A stretch of DNA of 64,000 bases from Aldehydirespirator sp965220645 (GTDB lineage Bacteria; Actinomycetota; Acidimicrobiia; Acidimicrobiales; Aldehydirespiratoraceae), in assembly GCA_965220645.1 (NCBI GenBank), contig OZ244836.1, positions 868,001-932,000 of the forward strand. The letters run 5' to 3'. Below, piece after piece: positions 60,505-64,000 of this stretch; position 1 is the stretch's first letter, and each line of letters starts with the position of its first letter. The notes beneath the pieces are model-generated. The model was not told the origin of the DNA and did not search any database. It worked only from the letters and a program-made list of their open reading frames with translations. A program made the translations under genes and the position numbers.

Positions 60505-61443
60505 TCAGCCCGCGGAAGCCTCCTCGACGGTGACCGAGTGCACGGTCACATCTCGCGATGGCGCTCCGCCGAGTGATCCGCCCGGCTCGTGAAGGCCGAT
60601 GATCGATTGAGCCACGGCCAGTCCCGCGTCGTCGGTCTGGCCGAACACCACATAGGTGCCCTGGCGGTCCAGCCTGGACGCATTTGGGCCGGTGGTCAGG
60701 AAGAACTGCGCGCTGGCCGAGTCCGGCCCGGCTGATCGGGCCATCACGATCTGACCGGGCTGGTAGCGGTACGGCCCGGTGAGGTTGCCCGTGTCCGGGT
60801 CGGCGTCGAAGGCGGGCTCGTCGGGAATCGTGTATCCGGGACCGGGATCCCTGTTGTCGTTGGTGTGGGGCGAGCCGCCCTGGATGATGTCGATGGACGG
60901 GTCGGTGCGGAACAGCAGGGTGTCGTCGTAGTAGCCCCAGCGGGCCAGCGTCACGAAGTTGTTGACGGTCACGGGAGTCTCCGAGGCGGTCAGCTCGAAG
61001 CGCACCTCGCCCTCGCTGGTGTCGAAGGTGGCCACATAGCGAGCCTCGGGGTCGATGCACATGGGTTGAGGGCCGTCGAAGTCGATCACGCGGGGACTAG
61101 ATCCGTCGGCCGCCGGACACCCGGTCACCGCCTCGGTCTCGGGGAGATCGACGGCCTCCTCGGTGTCAGCGGCCGCCTCGGTCGGCTCCGGGTCGGCGGC
61201 CGCCTCGGTCTCGGGGAGATCGACGGCCTCCTCGGTGTCGGCGGATTCCGAGCTAGTGACCTCAGTCTCGGAGTCGTCGCGCTGCAGGTAGCCGAGCACC
61301 GCGAGCGCGGCTGCTACCACCACTGCCGCAATTCCGATGAGCTTGATCCGGCGGCGGGTCGCGTACTGCTTGGCGGCGGCCTCGTCGGCTGCGATGCGCA
61401 GGCGCCGGTTCTCGCGTTGGCGCTCCCGCTTGTCTGTGCTCAC
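60505..61443 (-). CDS. Membrane-anchored cyclophilin-type peptidyl-prolyl isomerase
   Basis: A 312-residue protein. A basic N-terminus (about 30 residues) and one transmembrane helix (I-G-I-A-A-V-V-V-A-A-A-L-A-V-L-G) precede an acidic linker with a repeated T-E-E-A-V-D-L-P-E-T-E-A unit. The cyclophilin domain follows (Y-V-A-T-F-D-T-S-E-G-E-V-R-F-E-L...V-N-N-F-V-T-L-A-R...F-R-T-D-P-S...I-Q-G-G-S-P). It should catalyse proline isomerisation on the outer face. The next small gene lies 21 bases upstream. Confidence 0.9.
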   Translation of the reverse strand: MSTDKRERQRENRRLRIAADEAAAKQYATRRRIKLIGIAAVVVAAALAVLGYLQRDDSETEVTSSESADTEEAVDLPETEAAADPEPTEAAADTEEAVDLPETEAVTGCPAADGSSPRVIDFDGPQPMCIDPEARYVATFDTSEGEVRFELTASETPVTVNNFVTLARWGYYDDTLLFRTDPSIDIIQGGSPHTNDNRDPGPGYTIPDEPAFDADPDTGNLTGPYRYQPGQIVMARSAGPDSASAQFFLTTGPNASRLDRQGTYVVFGQTDDAGLAVAQSIIGLHEPGGSLGGAPSRDVTVHSVTVEEASAG

Positions 61444-61464
61444 CCGTCCTACCCCGCTCGGCCT

Positions 61465-61638
61465 CTAAGCGAGCAGCCCCACGGCCAGTGAGGCCACCAT
61501 CATCGTCACCACCACCACCGCGACCAAGGCCACCAGGCGGCGCTGCCGGTCCCGGCGAGAGCTGTACCGCGGCCCGCTGCCGGCTGTCTGCCTCGCGGCA
61601 CGGACTTTGCGCTTGCGTAGATCGCCCTGCGACGGCAC
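61465..61638 (-). CDS. 57-residue basic single-pass membrane protein
   Basis: GTG 61638 opens a 57-residue frame: a strongly basic N-terminus (S-Q-G-D-L-R-K-R-K-V-R-A-A-R-Q) and one C-terminal helix (L-V-A-L-V-A-V-V-V-V-T-M-M-V-A-S-L-A-V-G-L-L-A). It is upstream of the cyclophilin in the same direction, and third positions are strongly GC-rich, as in real genes here. Function is unknown; it may be a small membrane partner of the isomerase. Confidence 0.55.
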   Translation of the reverse strand: MPSQGDLRKRKVRAARQTAGSGPRYSSRRDRQRRLVALVAVVVVTMMVASLAVGLLA

Positions 61639-61726
61639 CGCCCAACCCTACATCGGGTGGCTCGCCGATGGTTGGGCCGGGTCCCTTGATGCCGCGTCCC
61701 GGCTGCCGGACGCGTAGCGTTGCGTG

Positions 61727-62245
61727 ATGCCGCTCCGCCGTGGTGCGTTTCTAGCGGTCGTGGGGGCCGTCGTAGTCGTGTCAGCCTGCGCTGACACCGC
61801 TGATGGTCCGCTGGTGGTTGAGGAGACTGTCTCCGAGAGCGTCGAGAGCACGACCTCCACTGCACCATCGGAGGCTCCTCGCTCCGAGGGAACAGCCGAG
61901 ATCGGCGAGATCCAATACCAGTTCGCGGTGACCTGCTATGACCGCGGTGCCGGCGATGTGCGCGCCGTAGGGGCGGGCGACGATCCGGTCCTCGGTGGTC
62001 TAGTGGAGCTGTTTGTGGAGGTCTCGTTCGTCGATTCGTACGTGGGCCTGCGACTCGCGGACGGGACGTTCATCGAGCCGTCGCTGGACAGCCAGCTGGA
62101 CTTCTACCTTCAGGACGACGTGATCCGCGCTTCTGCCATCCGCTTCGTGAAGGACCTGAACCTGGAGACGGGCGAGGCCACCGAGGTTGGCTTCGGAGAG
62201 TTCGAGATCCACTGCTACAGCTACGAGCGGGAGTCGCCCTCCTGA
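61727..62245 (+). CDS. Small putative lipoprotein
   Basis: A 172-residue protein. ATG 61727 gives a hydrophobic signal ending V-V-V-S-A-C, a likely lipobox. A Ser/Thr/Glu linker precedes a domain with two cysteines (V-T-C-Y-D-R and I-H-C-Y-S-Y) that could form a disulfide. No family is recognised. GTG 61724 directly before the ATG is an alternative start. Confidence 0.7.
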   Translation: MPLRRGAFLAVVGAVVVVSACADTADGPLVVEETVSESVESTTSTAPSEAPRSEGTAEIGEIQYQFAVTCYDRGAGDVRAVGAGDDPVLGGLVELFVEVSFVDSYVGLRLADGTFIEPSLDSQLDFYLQDDVIRASAIRFVKDLNLETGEATEVGFGEFEIHCYSYERESPS

Positions 62246-62272
62246 CGGGCTCGCCGGTTGAGCGGGATTCGC

Positions 62273-63127
62273 CTAGGGACTCTCGCAGCCCGTGTCCAGC
62301 ATCACCATGGGCAGGCGCCCCGACTTCAAGGCCCGTACCTGTCCCTCCGAGATGTTGAACACCACCCGGTAGTTCTGGTCACCGGAATCTGAGGGCACGA
62401 AGACCAGATCGACGGTGCCGTCGACTCGTACCTCCCGCTCGATCCTGTCCCCGAACAGGTCGGTGACCATGCTCTCGGGAGATCCGACGCCCACCCCGGA
62501 GCGGGTTGTGATCGGTCCGCTGTTGATGTCGACCCGCTCGATCGTGCCCGCGTGGACCAGGAACACGATGCCTTCGGGAGCGTCGAAGGGGACCACGTGA
62601 TAGCAGGCGCCTGTCGGTCCTGCCGGCACCAGCACCGTCCCCGCCGCCCTCTGGGCCGCCGCGATCGTCATGCCGAAGTGCACCTCGTCGAGGCCGACGG
62701 TCGACACGGTGGACCGGTTGCTGAGCGTCGGCGGGCCGAACTGCTCCGGGTTCTCCGGGGGCACGGTCGTGATCGTGGTGGTGGTGGCCTGGACGGTGGT
62801 GGTCGTCGCCGCAGTGGTGCTCGTAGAGGTCGTGGTGGTTCCGTCCTCGGCGGTCTGACCCTCATCGTCGCTGTCGCCGTCGCTGTCGCTGTCCACAGCC
62901 GGCTGCTCGGCCGGTTCGGCGTCTTCGCTCAACTCCTCGGTGTCGTCCGATACGGCCGGGGCGTCAGCGTCGTCTCCCGAGTCTCGACCGAGCCACCAGA
63001 TCAAGCCGCCCACGACCAGGATCACCAGGACAACGGCTATGAGTATCGGCACCCACCTCGGCCTGCGCCTCTCGGCGTCTCCAGGCCAGAACGGACCCTG
63101 ATCCTCTGGTTCCGGATTCCACTCCAC
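62273..63127 (-). CDS. Membrane-anchored extracytoplasmic protein, unknown
   Basis: About 284 residues from GTG 63127; ATG 63172 would add 15. A polar N-terminus, one transmembrane helix (I-L-I-A-V-V-L-V-I-L-V-V-G-G-L-I-W-W-L) and a long Asp/Glu then Thr-rich linker precede a globular outer domain. That domain includes G-M-T-I-A-A-A-Q-R-A and ends with a single Cys (D-T-G-C-E). The layout resembles other anchored proteins here. No function can be assigned. Confidence 0.7.
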   Translation of the reverse strand: MEWNPEPEDQGPFWPGDAERRRPRWVPILIAVVLVILVVGGLIWWLGRDSGDDADAPAVSDDTEELSEDAEPAEQPAVDSDSDGDSDDEGQTAEDGTTTTSTSTTAATTTTVQATTTTITTVPPENPEQFGPPTLSNRSTVSTVGLDEVHFGMTIAAAQRAAGTVLVPAGPTGACYHVVPFDAPEGIVFLVHAGTIERVDINSGPITTRSGVGVGSPESMVTDLFGDRIEREVRVDGTVDLVFVPSDSGDQNYRVVFNISEGQVRALKSGRLPMVMLDTGCESP

Positions 63128-63242
63128 AGCAATGGAGGGTACCGAGTCGCTGCCTGCACGGCATGGATTCATGTCCGGGCGAACTGCCCCGTCGTGAGCG
63201 CCTGCACATCCCCGAACGAGCGAGCACGACACGTCCGGCCGG

Positions 63243-63315
63243 TGGGCCGCCCGGGGCTCGAACCCGGCACCTTGAGATTAAAAGTCTCCTGCTCTACCCG
63301 ATGAGCTAGCGGCCC
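63243..63315 (-). tRNA. tRNA-Lys (TTT)
   Basis: On the minus strand GGGCCGC (63315 downward) pairs with GCGGCCC, discriminator A. The anticodon loop CTTTTAA gives TTT. D- and T-arms (TTCGAGC loop) are complete, 73 bases. CCA is not encoded. The first anticodon-stem pair is a G-A mismatch. Confidence 0.95.
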
Positions 63316-63362
63316 ACCCCCATTGTGGCAGCGACCCCAGCAAAAAGAAGGCGCGTCCGAAT

Positions 63363-63734
63363 TCAGGCCGGGTCGCCGGTGTAGCGGTGGGCCTTGAGGT
63401 CAGCGAGGTCCGCCCACTCCAGCGTCCGGGCGTGAGTTGCCTCAAGGACGACCTGAGGCGCGGCCCCAGCCGCGTGCGCTTCCGTCCAGCGAGCCGCACA
63501 AAGGCACCAGTGGTCGCCGGGCGTCAGCCCGTCGAAGCCGATGGAGGGCTGGGGGGTTGAGAGGTCGTTTCCTGCGGCCTTGGAGAATTCAAGGAACTCC
63601 GCGGTCATCACCACGCACACCGTGTGCACGCCGTAGTCGCCGGAGTCGGTATTGCAGCAGCCGTCCCGGAACCAGCCGGTGAGCGGGTCGAAGGAGCACG
63701 GCTTCAACTCTTCTCCGAGTACGTTGCGGGCCAC
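63363..63734 (-). CDS. DUF2237 family protein
   Basis: A 123-residue protein of the conserved DUF2237 family: N-V-L-G-E-E-L-K-P-C, T-G-W-F-R-D-G-C-C-N-T, D-Y-G-V-H-T-V-C-V-V-M-T, F-L-E-F-S-K-A-A-G-N-D-L-S-T-P and G-L-T-P-G-D-H-W-C-L-C-A-A-R-W. Conserved cysteines suggest a metal or redox role, but no reaction is established. It stands alone after tRNA-Lys. Confidence 0.9.
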   Translation of the reverse strand: MARNVLGEELKPCSFDPLTGWFRDGCCNTDSGDYGVHTVCVVMTAEFLEFSKAAGNDLSTPQPSIGFDGLTPGDHWCLCAARWTEAHAAGAAPQVVLEATHARTLEWADLADLKAHRYTGDPA

Positions 63735-63786
63735 GGTGATCAGTCTCTCAGATCTCGCACGATTGCGCAGCCGTTAATCTCAAGTC

Positions 63787-64000
63787 ATGGACGAGGCGAG
63801 CGACAACCTTCCTCAGAGCATCGAAGCGGCTCGTGACGGGGACCAACTCGATGGCATCGAGCGAGACTTGGACACCGTGGACGCAGCCCTCTCCGCGCTC
63901 GACTCCGATGATCTCGAGGTAGCAGAAGCGCTGGCAGCTGAACTCGAAGAGTCCCACCCCGGCAGCCCAACCCCAATTGCGGACCCGGAGGACGGCGACT
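63787..64000 (+). CDS. Acidic hypothetical protein, cut by the right edge
   Basis: ATG 63787 opens a frame that is still open at base 64000 (71 residues seen). It is very acidic (R-D-G-D-Q-L-D-G-I-E-R-D-L-D-T-V-D-A-A-L-S-A-L-D-S-D-D). The helical part resembles the coiled-coil segment before the zinc finger of DksA/TraR-like proteins, but no cysteines are seen, so the link is weak. Confidence 0.5.
   Translation, partial: MDEASDNLPQSIEAARDGDQLDGIERDLDTVDAALSALDSDDLEVAEALAAELEESHPGSPTPIADPEDGD

Overview
The window is a high-GC, gene-dense bacterial chromosome segment with many GTG starts and short ATGA/GTGA gene overlaps. The content suggests an actinobacterium, most likely of the Acidimicrobiia type: an SRP RNA gene directly before dnaX-recR, a small epsilon-like acyl-CoA carboxylase subunit behind the beta subunit, ExoVII genes beside a polyprenyl synthase, and many small membrane-anchored or lipoproteins with Asp/Glu/Thr-rich linkers. 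The class-level placement is an inference.

Layout. 1-4149: the end of an operon for CoA-linked catabolism (hydantoinase-A-like protein cut by the left edge, Cys-less thiolase-like protein, DUF35 partner, acyl-CoA synthetase). 4359-12442: a BMP-type ABC importer (lipoprotein, double ATPase, two permeases) interleaved with two folate-dependent GcvT/LigM-like demethylases and an XRE-cupin regulator, read here as one import-and-demethylate unit. 12647-20412: cyclopropane synthase, cysteine-dioxygenase-like protein with a zinc dehydrogenase, polyprenyl diphosphate synthase, ExoVII (xseB, xseA) and an ABC exporter. 20455-22437: one reading frame joining nicotinate phosphoribosyltransferase to nicotinamidase. 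22468-24411: enolase-superfamily dehydratase and 1-Cys peroxiredoxin.

24532-29076 is an unusual three-gene operon: an ATP-grasp ligase fused to an M20-peptidase-like domain that has lost most of its metal ligands, a gamma-glutamyltranspeptidase homologue without a signal peptide, and an N-formylglutamate-amidohydrolase-family protein. 29100-32409 holds a GAF/PAS/kinase/receiver/winged-helix protein lacking both phosphoacceptors, divergent from a PAS-LuxR regulator across a region with two palindromes.

32746-36240: envelope proteins (one with a DM13 domain), a class IV aminotransferase and tadA. 36251-38723 is a small accessory region bounded by two tRNA-Ser genes, with a 20-bp inverted-repeat element, a two-gene nucleotidyltransferase module and a gene whose end runs into a 17-bp repeat array. 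38788-42943 is housekeeping (ffs, dnaX, recR, methylmalonyl-CoA epimerase, 5'-3' exonuclease), followed by an ATP-dependent DNA ligase, an epoxide hydrolase and a decayed DUF1214-type gene.

45892-54532 is a complete amino-sugar (GlcNAc or chitobiose type) operon: ROK repressor, lipoprotein, two permeases, ATPase, ROK kinase, nagA, nagB. The rest contains a lipoprotein, a PNPOx-like protein, acyl-CoA carboxylase beta and epsilon-like subunits, aat, a methyltransferase-like protein overlapping an S51-like protein without its catalytic serine, a membrane-anchored cyclophilin, small envelope proteins, tRNA-Lys, a DUF2237 gene and a partial gene at the right edge. A 48-bp dispersed repeat occurs three times (16901, 18443, 59198), once inside the xseA reading frame. 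No rRNA, CRISPR array, recognisable transposase or integrase was seen.
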